A DNA stretch of 27,828 nucleotides, taken from JBMOLL01 sp049325415 (GTDB lineage Bacteria > Bacteroidota > Bacteroidia > Bacteroidales > GCA-2748055). The stretch lies in contig JBMOLL010000138.1 of assembly GCA_049325415.1 (NCBI GenBank), positions 1 through 27,828 on the forward strand, given 5' to 3'. A program made the position numbers and the translations under genes. The notes under the pieces are model-generated. The model was given only the letters and a program-made list of their open reading frames with translations. It made no database searches and was not told the DNA's origin. Shown here piece by piece: positions 15,252-23,970 of this stretch; the first letter of the stretch is position 1; each line of letters begins with the position of its first letter.

Positions 15252-15305
15252 ACAGGCTCAGTAAGCGGATTATTTGCACGCCTGCTGAGCCTGTTCTGGC
15301 TTTTT
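15252..15305 (+). terminator. Probable terminator of the sensor/small-protein unit
   Basis: A perfect 10-bp stem ACAGGCTCAG (15252-15261)/CTGAGCCTGT (15285-15294) with a 23-nt loop is followed by TCTGGCTTTTT. The loop is long and the T-run is displaced, so termination may be weak. Confidence 0.5.
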
Positions 15306-15407
15306 GCCAATGACGTCACTTTGACGGACTCAGTGAGTGCTTTGAAACTTTTTCCACCTTTTTTATGATAATTATAAAGAATCCTGCCCGTTTTTAAAAA
15401 AAATCAT

Positions 15408-15415
15408 TAGTTTAG
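15408..15415 (+). promoter_or_regulatory. Candidate -7 element of the trp leader transcript
   Basis: TAGTTTAG differs from TAnnTTTG at one base. With ssrA spacing, transcription would begin at about 15424, directly at the leader-peptide start codon at 15425. Confidence 0.35.
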
Positions 15416-15424
15416 CCGAAAATT

Positions 15425-15508
15425 ATGAAGATGCGAATGATTCAAAACATGGCTTGGCGATGGCGCAGGCACTCAAAGAGTGCCCCCCTGAACCTGCTAT
15501 GCTGTTGA
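15425..15508 (+). CDS. Trp-containing leader peptide
   Basis: A 27-codon frame (with alternative in-frame ATGs at 15431, 15437 and 15449) contains Trp codons at 15455-15457 and 15461-15463 in the segment MAWRWRRHSKSAPLN, and ends at TGA 15506-15508. The two TGG codons lie just before the first hairpin of the attenuator, as needed for sensing charged tRNA-Trp by ribosome stalling. The gene behind it makes a tryptophan synthase subunit, which supports the reading. Confidence 0.82.
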   Translation: MKMRMIQNMAWRWRRHSKSAPLNLLCC

Positions 15509-15572
15509 ATTATCATTCTTTAAGGAAGATAAATCAAGGGGGGCCTGTTGTATACGGGCCCCCTTTCTTTTT
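15468..15572 (+). promoter_or_regulatory. Tryptophan transcription attenuator (pause, antiterminator and terminator structures)
   Basis: Three mutually exclusive structures can be drawn. The pause hairpin 1:2 is GGCACTC-AAA-GAGTGCC (15468-15484). The antiterminator 2:3 pairs GCCCCCCT (15482-15489) with AGGGGGGC (15537-15544), eight perfect pairs. The terminator 3:4 uses the same G-run. Segment 2 overlaps the pause hairpin, and segment 3 overlaps the terminator. Ribosome stalling at the Trp codons would free segment 2, form the antiterminator and allow trpB2 expression when tryptophan is scarce. Confidence 0.85.
15536..15572 (+). terminator. Attenuator terminator upstream of trpB2
   Basis: AAGGGGGGCC (15536-15545) pairs with GGCCCCCTTT (15557-15566) around an 11-nt loop, followed by CTTTTT. 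It lies 46 bases before the trpB2 ATG. Confidence 0.88.
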
Positions 15573-15618
15573 GCAGCAACCAAACCAAAAACAATTCATA
15601 ACAAAACAATTGCCTACC

Positions 15619-16995
15619 ATGAGTAAACTGACAAAGATCACCCTCGACGAGAAAGAGATGCCACGCCAGTGGTACAACATTGCTGCCGACCTGCCCGGGG
15701 CCCTGAACCCGCCGCTCGGTCCCGACGGAAAACCGATCGGACCCGAAGCCCTGGCCCCCGTGTTCCCGATGAACCTGATCGAACAGGAAGTGTCGCAGCA
15801 ACGCTGGATCGATATCCCCGAAAAAGTACTGGAAATGCTGTACCTGTGGCGCCCCACCCCTCTTGTCAGGGCCTATAACCTGGAAAAAATGCTGGGTACT
15901 CCTGCCAGGATTTACTACAAGAACGAAAGCGTCTCCCCTGCCGGAAGTCACAAACCCAATACCGCCGTGGCACAGGCTTACTATAACAAGGAGTTCGGAA
16001 TCAAAAAGATGACTACTGAAACAGGTGCCGGCCAGTGGGGAAGCGCCCTGGCGTTCGCCACCTCCCTACTCGGGCTCGAGTGCAAGGTGTACATGGTCCG
16101 CGTTAGCTTCGACCAGAAACCTTTCCGGAAAATGATGATGAAGACCTGGGGGGCCGACTGCATTGCCAGTCCGAGTACCTTCACCCAGGCCGGACGCGAC
16201 ATCCTGGCGAAATATCCCGATACGCCGGGAAGCCTGGGGATCGCCATCTCCGAAGCCATCGAAGAAGCCGTTTCCGATCCCACCGGGAAGACCCGTTACT
16301 CCCTGGGCAGTGTGCTGAACCATGTACTGCTGCACCAGACCATCATCGGACTGGAGACGAAGAAACAGCTGGCCAAGATCAATGAGAAAAAGGTGGATGT
16401 AGTGATCGGTTGCGCCGGCGGCGGCTCCAACTTTGCCGGGCTGGCCTTCCCCTTCGTGAACGACAAGATCAACGGTGCCGATATCGATGTCATTGCCGTT
16501 GAACCGGCCAGCTGCCCCACCATGACCCGCGCTCCCTTTGCCTACGACCATGGCGATGTGGCCCGCATGACCCCGCTCATGGCCATGCATTCACTCGGAC
16601 ATGCCTATATTCCGGCTCCGATCCATGCCGGCGGACTCCGCTACCACGGTATCGCCCCGCTGATCAGCCATGCACTGAACCATAAACTGATCCGCGCCGA
16701 GGCTCTTCACCAGATCGAATGCTACGATGCGGCAGTGAAGTTTGCGCGCTCCGAAGGGATCATTCCCGCTCCGGAAACCAGCCATGCCATCGCCTCCGCC
16801 ATACGCGAAGCACTCAAAGCCAAAGAGGAAGGCAAGGAGAAAGTGATCGTATTCGGCCTCAGCGGGCACGGACTGATGGACCTTGTGGGCTACGAAAAAT
16901 ACTTCAACGGGGAACTCACCAATTACTCCATGCCGGATGAAGATCTGCTGAAAAGCACGGAGATGCTGAAGCAGCACCCGGTACCGGTGATATAA
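15619..16995 (+). CDS. trpB2: Tryptophan synthase beta chain, TrpB2 type
   Basis: TrpB condenses indole with serine to give tryptophan, using pyridoxal phosphate. The start at ATG 15619 gives 458 residues. The frame is open upstream through the leader, but that part is the attenuator. The extended N-terminus (about 1-75), the LWRPTPLVRAYNLE segment (76-89) and the C-terminal length distinguish TrpB2 from the ~400-residue TrpB1. The PLP lysine is Lys112 in SPAGSHKPNTA, followed by the ETGAGQWG motif (134-141); CAGGGSNFAGLAFPF binds the cofactor phosphate. TrpB2 enzymes usually do not form the tight TrpA complex and may salvage free indole. No trpA or other trp gene is near. Expression is probably controlled by the upstream Trp attenuator. 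Confidence 0.95.
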   Translation: MSKLTKITLDEKEMPRQWYNIAADLPGALNPPLGPDGKPIGPEALAPVFPMNLIEQEVSQQRWIDIPEKVLEMLYLWRPTPLVRAYNLEKMLGTPARIYYKNESVSPAGSHKPNTAVAQAYYNKEFGIKKMTTETGAGQWGSALAFATSLLGLECKVYMVRVSFDQKPFRKMMMKTWGADCIASPSTFTQAGRDILAKYPDTPGSLGIAISEAIEEAVSDPTGKTRYSLGSVLNHVLLHQTIIGLETKKQLAKINEKKVDVVIGCAGGGSNFAGLAFPFVNDKINGADIDVIAVEPASCPTMTRAPFAYDHGDVARMTPLMAMHSLGHAYIPAPIHAGGLRYHGIAPLISHALNHKLIRAEALHQIECYDAAVKFARSEGIIPAPETSHAIASAIREALKAKEEGKEKVIVFGLSGHGLMDLVGYEKYFNGELTNYSMPDEDLLKSTEMLKQHPVPVI

Positions 16996-17296
16996 ACGCC
17001 ACAGGGAGAATATTTAGCCACAAAGGCACCAGGGCACCAAGGGACACAAAGCTTTATTCACTTCGTGTTACCTGGTGCCCTTGCATAATACGAAGACTGA
17101 ATTTTAAAAAGACATCAGAATATTTTACAATATTCTTAATGTTTCATTGTGTCTTTGGTCTTAATGGCGGGGGCGCTGTTGGCATTGATTTTTTTACCAG
17201 CAAGGCACCCGGGCACAAAGCTGCACAAGGTAAAAAAGCAATATTATCCTTGTGAACCTTTGTGCCTTAGAGCCTTAGTGGCTCAATCCGTATCTG
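16996..17296. repeat. Intergenic region with CACAAAGGCACC-type inverted repeats
   Basis: About 300 bp without a gene. One large hairpin pairs GGGCACCA (about 17032-17039) with TGGTGCCC (about 17073-17080), with ACACAAAG/CTTCGTGT inside. A second one pairs AAGGCACCCGGGCACAAAG (about 17201-17219) with CCTTTGTGCCTTAGAGCC (about 17258-17275). These belong to a repeat theme common between genes in environmental bacteria and are related in style to the element at 241-339. Confidence 0.6.
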
Positions 17297-18538
17297 TCAG
17301 AATTTCTTCAGCAGATCCTTCACCGCATCCTTATGCACCGTAAAACTCATCATCTTGAGCTTTACATAATCCTCCGAAAAGAAATAATACCCGAATTCCT
17401 TCGCCTTTGGATCGTTGTTGCGGGAACCCGAACCGGAATCCTTGATCAGGTACCAGTCCTTCCCGTCCTTCGTCATATATCCCACCAGGTGGATCCCGTG
17501 GTCATCGGTCGTGGTCTGGTTGGTAAAACGAAACTGCCGGGCATCGTCGTTGATATAGGCCGACGGGATATCGAAATCGGGAACCATCGCACACTGCGTT
17601 GCCCTGTCGAAGCCGGGTTCCGACACATCGCCGCCGATGCACACGGTGTAACCATCACGTACCACCTTTTTCAGAGCGCTCATATACTCATCGAGCGGAA
17701 CATTGTAATAATCGGCACTGTGCCACCAGTTATCCGGCACCCTGTATTCAACCTGCTTATAGAAAGGCTCCTGGGTGTAGGAAAGGATCTCCACATAATC
17801 GTCGGGATTAAGCTTAACCACCTCTTTCAGGTACTGCTGAGGGGTGTAGCTCTTCCCGTTCACCGTTACTTCGGTGGGAGGAACTCCCAGGTAATGATCC
17901 AGAATGGAACGGATCGTCGAAAGAGCAGCTTCCTCATCCCAGGCCGATGTGGCTTTCAGTGAAGCCAGGTAGTTCTTCATCTCCCCTACCATCTCCTCAT
18001 GATTATGATACTTGCGGCCATTAAGCAGACCCGTGTAGGCCTCTTCCGGAACAACACCATAGGTCTTCCAGATGCGCGTAAGGGCATTGGCTTCCGACCC
18101 CTCGTCGAAGTTTGAGTTTCCTCTTTCCTCAACATAACGGCGGGCCTTCTCCACATATTCCCAGTACACGGTATACATTTCCGACAGTTTTACCTGGACC
18201 TTGTTCAGCCGGTAGGCTTCCGACTCCATGAAGGAAGTCGTGCTGAAACACCAGCAGGTTCCTGTATTCCCCTGGGAGAGAGGCACATTGTGCCATTGCT
18301 GCTTATAAAGATCCACTTTATTGGGCAGATCGGCTTTCGACAGATCCACTGCAAAACGGATCCTGGCCTGGGGCGCTTCCGCCTTTTCCTTCACCTCACG
18401 GTCGTCCCGTAAGATTGAATTCTCATAAAAACCGGGTTTGGAGCTGATAAAAACAGCCTTGTCCCTGTTCTGGGCCATCAGCGACACCGCCAGTGAACAC
18501 AGCGCGAACACGGGGATCAACTTAACAATTCTTTTCAT
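17297..18538 (-). CDS. Secreted C1 (papain/bleomycin hydrolase-like) cysteine peptidase
   Basis: The 413-residue protein has a signal peptide (1-22, ending SLMAQ), so it acts outside the cytoplasm. The active-site region PLSQGNTGTCWCFSTTSF (86-103) carries the oxyanion Gln89 and nucleophile Cys95, and His347 lies in DDHGIHLVGY. The expected third residue, Asn in the usual NSWG motif, is replaced by Asp367 in YLIKDSGSGSRNN. The long insertion between Cys and His (about 130-280) resembles the C1B aminopeptidase C/bleomycin hydrolase branch. It probably degrades exported peptides. An exact -7 box lies 63 bases upstream of the start, between it and the next minus-strand gene, so it has its own promoter. 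Confidence 0.9.
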   Translation of the reverse strand: MKRIVKLIPVFALCSLAVSLMAQNRDKAVFISSKPGFYENSILRDDREVKEKAEAPQARIRFAVDLSKADLPNKVDLYKQQWHNVPLSQGNTGTCWCFSTTSFMESEAYRLNKVQVKLSEMYTVYWEYVEKARRYVEERGNSNFDEGSEANALTRIWKTYGVVPEEAYTGLLNGRKYHNHEEMVGEMKNYLASLKATSAWDEEAALSTIRSILDHYLGVPPTEVTVNGKSYTPQQYLKEVVKLNPDDYVEILSYTQEPFYKQVEYRVPDNWWHSADYYNVPLDEYMSALKKVVRDGYTVCIGGDVSEPGFDRATQCAMVPDFDIPSAYINDDARQFRFTNQTTTDDHGIHLVGYMTKDGKDWYLIKDSGSGSRNNDPKAKEFGYYFFSEDYVKLKMMSFTVHKDAVKDLLKKF

Positions 18539-18600
18539 CTGCTTTAAATTAAGTTATTCAAGTTTGTTTAGCCCTGTCCGGATCAGGCAGGGCCTGTCTG

Positions 18601-18608
18601 CAAAAATA
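18601..18608 (-). promoter_or_regulatory. -7 promoter box of the C1 peptidase gene
   Basis: On the minus strand TATTTTTG is an exact TAnnTTTG box. Transcription would start near 18592. The leader then contains a stem GCCCTG/CAGGGC around CCTGATCCGGA (about 18569-18591). Confidence 0.55.
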
Positions 18609-18613
18609 ATCGA

Positions 18614-21600
18614 TCAATCCTTACCTTTTTCCTTTATCCCGTCTCCTTCCTCCTCTTCACACGGACTTTTCGGCCGGTTGGCCCCGTTCCCCGACACCGG
18701 TTCCCGATCGGCACGTATACACACCGACCACTGTCCCATCGAACCGGCATTTTTTGTACTTACAGTCACGTAAAGGCTGCCGGTAAACAGGTAATACTGC
18801 CCGGGTCTGAGAGGAAATGGCCTGCCATTTACCAGCGCATCTCCCCCTCCGGCAATGGGCATGAAAAACAGGCTGCTCGCTGGTCCTGAATAGCTGAAAT
18901 TCGGATTACCAAGGTCGTTTCTCGTATAAGTCCGCGATGAGGTAACCAGGCAGAACTGCCAGGGAGCCGAGCCGGGATTGATCCGCGGCCCGCAGGCGGC
19001 CTCCTGCACCGTCGCCGTAAGGGTCCTGTTATCCGATCCGCATTCATTGCGCACCGTTACAACTACGGTATGTGTGCCCGGGCTCAGGCGGAGCTTCATC
19101 GTCAGCTCGCCCGTTGTTGGAACGAACTGGAAGCCCTCATCCGAACGACCATCGACCAGAACAGAGATGCCGGTCTTGTTCTTTATATTGGATACCGTTC
19201 CGCTCAACTCATGTGTGGCATCGCTCCCCGAAACGGGATTCACCGTGCACGATAGCTTGGGCGGGGTGCAGGGCTCGGCAGCCGTGACGGTCAGGGTTCT
19301 GTTATCCGATCCGCACTCATTGCGCACCGTTACAACTACGGTATGTGTGCCCGGGCTCAGACGCAGCTTCATCGTCAGTTCGCCCGTTGTTGGAACGAAC
19401 TGGAAGCCCTCGTCGGAGCGGCCGTCTACAAGCACCGAGATGCCGGTCTTGTTCTTTATGTTGGATACCGAACCGCGCAGCTCGTGCGTGGCATCGCTCC
19501 CCGACACGGGATTCACCGTGCACGATAGCTTGGGCGGGGTGCAGGGCTCGGCGGCTGTGACGGTCAGGGTTCTGTTATCCGATCCGCACTCATTGCGTAC
19601 CGTTACCACCACGGTATGCGTGCCGGGACTCAAACGGAGCTTCATGCTCAGCTCGCCCGTCGTGGGGATGAACTGGAAGCCCTCGTCGGAGCGGCCATCG
19701 ACCAGTACAGAGATGCCGGTCTTGTTCTTTATATTGGATACCGTTCCGCTCAACTCATGTGTGGCATCGCTCCCCGACACGGGATTCACCGTGCACGATA
19801 GCTTGGGCGGAGTGCAGGGCTCGGCGGCTGTGACAGTCATGGTTCTGTTATCCGATCCGCAGTCGTTATGCACAGTTACCACCACGATATGCGTGCCCGG
19901 GCCAAGGCGGAGCTTCATGCTCAGCTCCCCCGTTGTTGGGATGAACTGGAAGCCCTCGTCGGAGCGGCCGTCGATCAGCACCGAGATGCCGGTTTTGTTT
20001 TTAATATCGGATACCGTTCCGCGCAGCTCGTGCGTGGCATCGCTCCCCGACACGGGATTCACCGTGCACGATAGCTTGGGCGGAGTGCAGGGCTCAGCGG
20101 CTGTGACGGTCAGGGTTCTGTTATCCGATCCGCACTCATTGCGTACCGTTACCACTACGGTATGAGTGCCAGGGCTCAGACGCAGCTTCATCGTCAATTC
20201 GCCCGTTGTTGGAACGAACTGGAAGCCCTCGTCGGAGCGGCCGTCGACCAGTACAGAGACGCCGGTCTTGTTCTTTATGTTGGATACCGAACCGCGCAGC
20301 TCGTGCGTGGCATCGCTCCCCGACACGGGATTCACCGTGCACGATAGCTTGGGCGGAGTGCAGGGCTCTGCGGCTGTGACAGTCATGGTTCTGTTATCCG
20401 AGCCGCAGTCGTTATGCACGGTTACCACAACGGTATGTGTGCCTGAGCCAAGGCGGAGCTTCATGCTCAGCTCACCTGTCGTGGGGATGAACTGGAAGCC
20501 CTCATCCGAACGGCCGTCGACCAGTACAGAGATGCCGGTCTTGTTCTTTATGTTGGATACCGAACCGCGCAGCTCGTGAGTGGCATCACTGCCCGACACG
20601 GGATTCACCGTGCACGATAGCTTCGGTGGCGTGCAGGGTTCGGCGGCCGTGACCGTGATGGTTCTGTTATCCGATCCGCAGTCGTTATGCACGGTTACCA
20701 CAACAGTATGTGTGCCCGGGTCAAGGCGGAGCTTCATGCTCAGCTCGCCCGTCGCGGGAATAAACTGGAAGCCCTCGTCGGAGCGGCCGTCGATCAGCAC
20801 CGAGATGCCGGTTTTGTTTTTAATATTGGATACCGTTCCGCGCAGCTCGTGCGTGGCATCGTTCCCCGACACGGGTGCAATGTTGACAGAAAGTTTAGGC
20901 GGGGTGCAGGGTTCGGCGGAATTGATATTTACATTCCCCATATCCGATCCGCACTCGTTCCGGGCGCTGACGGTGATACTGTGGGTTCCGGGTGACAGTC
21001 GCAGTTTCATGCTCAGTTCTCCAGTGGCAGGCTGAAACTGAAAACCATCTTCAGCGCGTCCATCGATCTGCAGGGAAATACCGGTCCTGGTTTTAACGTT
21101 GGTCACGAGTCCTTTTAACTCATGCGACGCATCGCTTGCTGTTACCGGGCTTACGGAGAAAGAGACTTTCGGGGGATAGCAGGGTTCATCCACTGTTATC
21201 GTGGTGCTGTAGCTATCGGATCCGCATTCGTTCCGGGCGGTGATCACCACGCTGTACGAACCGGGGCTCAGCCTCAAGCGGGCCAGCAGTTCGCCATTTC
21301 CGGGCGTGAACTGGAAACCTTCGTCGGGTCTTCCGTTGATCAGCATGCTGATGCCGTTCCTGCTCTTCATCCCGCTTATATTCCCCTGCAGCTCATGCGT
21401 GGCATCCTGACCATTCAGGGGATTAACCGCAAAACTTATTTTTGGCTGGAAACAGGGTTCGGGAGTCACCACCGGGCTGTAGTTCATCCTTACCGTGGCC
21501 TGGTCCTCACCGCATTCGTTCCTGGCATTCAGGACCAGGGTATTCAAACCTGTCAACAAAGGCACCGAGGCCGTAAGGGTAGAGTTCGTCATACTGAAAT

Positions 21601-23797
21601 TGACCTCGTTCCCGTTCGAAGTGAGCCGGATCTGTCCGGATCCCCTTACATTCCTTACCTCTGCTCTCAGGGTACAGTAAGGTTGTGAAGTATTATTCTG
21701 TCCGCGACCGGGTTCAAGGATCGTGATCACCGGTGTCGGGCACTGTCGCTGCGCCCTTACGAAAACCTGGGTCTGTACATCGCTGCCGTCGTCGTTCCTT
21801 GCACTCAGGGTCACCACATTCTGTCCCGGATTCAGGGCAAGACCTGCTCTCAGTTCGCGGCTGCGGCTGTCAAAGGTAAAATCACCGGTATTCATGCCGT
21901 TAACCGTCAGGGTGATCCGGTCTTTTGATGCGATATTCTGTATCGTTGCCCGGAGTTCGGCTGTTGCCTCGTAAGTAGCGAACGGACTTTCTCCCGGTAC
22001 TGTGATCGTGATCTGCGGCGGATAAAGCCTTTGCACCGGCCTGACATAAGTAATATTCGTTCGTTCAGTGACGAAACCCGTTTCATTCCGGGCGGTAATC
22101 TCAATTGTATTTGTGCCTTCTGCAAGGATGAGCGCGGCTCCTACCTCTCCACTTTCAAAAAACTCAAACGAGGTGAGCAGACGTCCGTTCAGCCTGAGAG
22201 AAATATCCTCCCAGCGGTAAACATTCTGTGTCTGGGCCAGCAGGTTATAGCGGTTATCATCGACATTTACGGGATAAGGAGGATATACAAATCTCACCGT
22301 TGGAGGTGGCGTCCTTTCAACGTAGCTGGAATAAACATCCAGACGGTCGCCCGCTGTCCCCGCTTCATTGGAGGCCCTGATCTGCAGCGTGTTATCGCCT
22401 CTGTTCAGGGGCACGTCAGCATTCACTGCCCCGCTGGAAGGATTGAAGTCAAAGCGCAGGGGACGATCGTTCACGAGCAACTGGATATCTTCAGCGCGTC
22501 CCACATTCTCGACGATTGCCACCACGTGGATCATGTCGACCGGTACGCTTACCCGGCTCTCCCGTGGATCAACAAACGCGGCTGCCGGCAGGGGAACCGT
22601 CACTTCGCGCTGTCCGCGCAGAACGATGGTGACCAGATCGCCTGCAGTACCCGACGAATTCACCGCTTTGATATTGAACACATTCTCTCCGTCGGCCAGT
22701 ACCACAGCTGCAGTAAACATTCCGGTTGCGGCATCATAATTGAACCGGTAAACCGGAGATCCGTTCTGGTAGAAACTGATGTAATAGGCCCCTTCCACAT
22801 TTCTTACAAGTGCCCTGAGGGTGACCGATTCCGTCTCAGTGTAAACGTAATCATCGGCCGGATCCGTAAAACTGACCGTTGGAAGCGGTACCGGAACCGG
22901 AACTACATTTACAGGAGGTGTGACCACGTGGTTGCCCGGATCGGTCACTACATTGTTCCCGCTATGGTCGTCGGTATAGATATCGGAGTAGTCGTAAACC
23001 CCTGGAGAGCTTCTCCGGAGGTTCCAGATAAAGCGGAGCCCGGTATAGCTGTTCCGGTCGGGCCCGGAGCCGCTGAGGATCCTGTTATCGATATTGATCC
23101 CGGAGAAACTGTTGTATTCGGTCAGGTTGAAATTGGTTTTGTACTCAAATCCCAGGGAAAAAGACCGGGTAAACTGGTAGCCGAGATAAAAGCCTGCTGT
23201 AGGCAGGAGGGCCGCTTTGTTCACCAGTCGGGTTTCGAAGGTTCCGTCGCTGAGAGCCAGCAGGTCGTTGTAGATGAGCCGGCTGTCGCGGTTGGGATCG
23301 ATCCCGCTGAAATCATACAGATCGTAGGCTGCGTTATAGCGGTCGGTGAAGGTACGGCCGTGGGTGATGCCCAGGCCCGCAAAGCCCGACACGATGATGC
23401 GGGTGCGCTCCCTGAGCCGGTTCAGGGTGAGACCAAGTTCAAGGTCATAATTAAAGAAACTGTAACGGATATTGCTGTAGGTGTTATCGGTATTGATCCG
23501 GTGATCGAAGGCCCGGTTGTCGCCTGCCAGAAAGCGGAATTTCCAGTCGGCACTCAGAAAGGCCCCTTCCTTCATAAAAAGCTGACTTCCCAGGACGAAG
23601 TCGAAGCCCAGGCCGGTGGAGTTGGCAATGTCTGAATTCTGATGAGACTCGCCCATGCCGAAGCCGATGATCAGTCCGTCGTTCGTTGTGAAAGTGGCTT
23701 TCTGTCCCTTGCCCGAAAGGGAGGTGAGGAACAAAAAGGATAACAGCCCGAAGGTACGTGCCATTGTTCTCATATCAGGTAGGTTTTTAGTTTTCAT
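18614..23797 (-). CDS. Giant outer-membrane protein with 14 Ig-like tandem repeats
   Basis: The 1727-residue protein has a signal peptide (about 1-32; Met9 and Met12 are alternative starts). The next ~240 residues show alternating polar/hydrophobic strands like an outer-membrane beta-barrel (for example SFFNYDLELGLTLNRL and GFYLGYQFTRSFSLGFEYK). A Pro/Val-rich linker (about 270-303) follows. Five divergent ~95-residue Ig-like repeats (304-780) come next, then nine near-identical 91-residue repeats (781-1599). A distinct 128-residue C-terminal domain ends in a charged tail (CEEEEGDGIKEKGKD). The consensus repeat has PCTPPKL at its start, a GxVSNIKNKTGIS strand, DGRSDEGFQF, TGELSMKLRL and NECGSDNRT, with conserved cysteines that may form disulfides. 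No T9SS sorting domain is present. It is probably a stalk-like surface or periplasm-spanning adhesin. Function not established. Confidence 0.88.
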   Translation of the reverse strand: MKTKNLPDMRTMARTFGLLSFLFLTSLSGKGQKATFTTNDGLIIGFGMGESHQNSDIANSTGLGFDFVLGSQLFMKEGAFLSADWKFRFLAGDNRAFDHRINTDNTYSNIRYSFFNYDLELGLTLNRLRERTRIIVSGFAGLGITHGRTFTDRYNAAYDLYDFSGIDPNRDSRLIYNDLLALSDGTFETRLVNKAALLPTAGFYLGYQFTRSFSLGFEYKTNFNLTEYNSFSGINIDNRILSGSGPDRNSYTGLRFIWNLRRSSPGVYDYSDIYTDDHSGNNVVTDPGNHVVTPPVNVVPVPVPLPTVSFTDPADDYVYTETESVTLRALVRNVEGAYYISFYQNGSPVYRFNYDAATGMFTAAVVLADGENVFNIKAVNSSGTAGDLVTIVLRGQREVTVPLPAAAFVDPRESRVSVPVDMIHVVAIVENVGRAEDIQLLVNDRPLRFDFNPSSGAVNADVPLNRGDNTLQIRASNEAGTAGDRLDVYSSYVERTPPPTVRFVYPPYPVNVDDNRYNLLAQTQNVYRWEDISLRLNGRLLTSFEFFESGEVGAALILAEGTNTIEITARNETGFVTERTNITYVRPVQRLYPPQITITVPGESPFATYEATAELRATIQNIASKDRITLTVNGMNTGDFTFDSRSRELRAGLALNPGQNVVTLSARNDDGSDVQTQVFVRAQRQCPTPVITILEPGRGQNNTSQPYCTLRAEVRNVRGSGQIRLTSNGNEVNFSMTNSTLTASVPLLTGLNTLVLNARNECGEDQATVRMNYSPVVTPEPCFQPKISFAVNPLNGQDATHELQGNISGMKSRNGISMLINGRPDEGFQFTPGNGELLARLRLSPGSYSVVITARNECGSDSYSTTITVDEPCYPPKVSFSVSPVTASDASHELKGLVTNVKTRTGISLQIDGRAEDGFQFQPATGELSMKLRLSPGTHSITVSARNECGSDMGNVNINSAEPCTPPKLSVNIAPVSGNDATHELRGTVSNIKNKTGISVLIDGRSDEGFQFIPATGELSMKLRLDPGTHTVVVTVHNDCGSDNRTITVTAAEPCTPPKLSCTVNPVSGSDATHELRGSVSNIKNKTGISVLVDGRSDEGFQFIPTTGELSMKLRLGSGTHTVVVTVHNDCGSDNRTMTVTAAEPCTPPKLSCTVNPVSGSDATHELRGSVSNIKNKTGVSVLVDGRSDEGFQFVPTTGELTMKLRLSPGTHTVVVTVRNECGSDNRTLTVTAAEPCTPPKLSCTVNPVSGSDATHELRGTVSDIKNKTGISVLIDGRSDEGFQFIPTTGELSMKLRLGPGTHIVVVTVHNDCGSDNRTMTVTAAEPCTPPKLSCTVNPVSGSDATHELSGTVSNIKNKTGISVLVDGRSDEGFQFIPTTGELSMKLRLSPGTHTVVVTVRNECGSDNRTLTVTAAEPCTPPKLSCTVNPVSGSDATHELRGSVSNIKNKTGISVLVDGRSDEGFQFVPTTGELTMKLRLSPGTHTVVVTVRNECGSDNRTLTVTAAEPCTPPKLSCTVNPVSGSDATHELSGTVSNIKNKTGISVLVDGRSDEGFQFVPTTGELTMKLRLSPGTHTVVVTVRNECGSDNRTLTATVQEAACGPRINPGSAPWQFCLVTSSRTYTRNDLGNPNFSYSGPASSLFFMPIAGGGDALVNGRPFPLRPGQYYLFTGSLYVTVSTKNAGSMGQWSVCIRADREPVSGNGANRPKSPCEEEEGDGIKEKGKD
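19001..21457 (-). repeat. Nine exact-length 273-bp tandem repeats inside the giant gene
   Basis: Reading in gene direction, copies R1 to R9 begin at 21457, 21184, 20911, 20638, 20365, 20092, 19819, 19546 and 19273. Every copy is exactly 273 bp (91 codons). R1 and R2 are divergent, R3 is intermediate, and R4-R9 are almost identical, so copies become more alike towards the 3' end of the gene. Confidence 0.95.
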
Positions 23798-23809
23798 TTT
23801 GAACCGGAA

Positions 23810-23825
23810 ACCGATGCTAATCGGT
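23810..23825 (-). promoter_or_regulatory. Small hairpin in the leader of the giant gene
   Basis: ACCGAT-GCTA-ATCGGT is a perfect 6-bp inverted repeat with a 4-nt loop, located 13 bases before the start codon at 23797. It could affect translation initiation or be an operator; nothing more can be said. Confidence 0.35.
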
Positions 23826-23970
23826 ACAGGGACGGAAGGTAGAAAAAAAAAAGCATGAAATATACACGTAAAAATACCGCCTAACCGTACTTACCAGATG
23901 CAGATACCCGGCAGGATAAGCTAAACGGGGATTCTTCAGCTCTGTAGCAGGGAATAGCGGTTGGTCTATA

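Noticed and set aside
15454..15618. N-terminal extension of TrpB2 by 55 codons
   Set aside because: The extension runs through the attenuator hairpins and terminator; family homology begins at the ATG at 15619.
18978..20165. 395-codon plus-strand frame opposite the repeat array
   Set aside because: Its apparent internal repeats simply mirror the 273-bp repeats of the minus-strand gene, which keep the antisense frame free of stops.
22031..23635. 534-codon open frame on the plus strand opposite the giant gene
   Set aside because: It is fully antisense to a well-supported gene with clear domains. Its composition is atypical and shows no motif. Openness follows from codon bias of the real frame.
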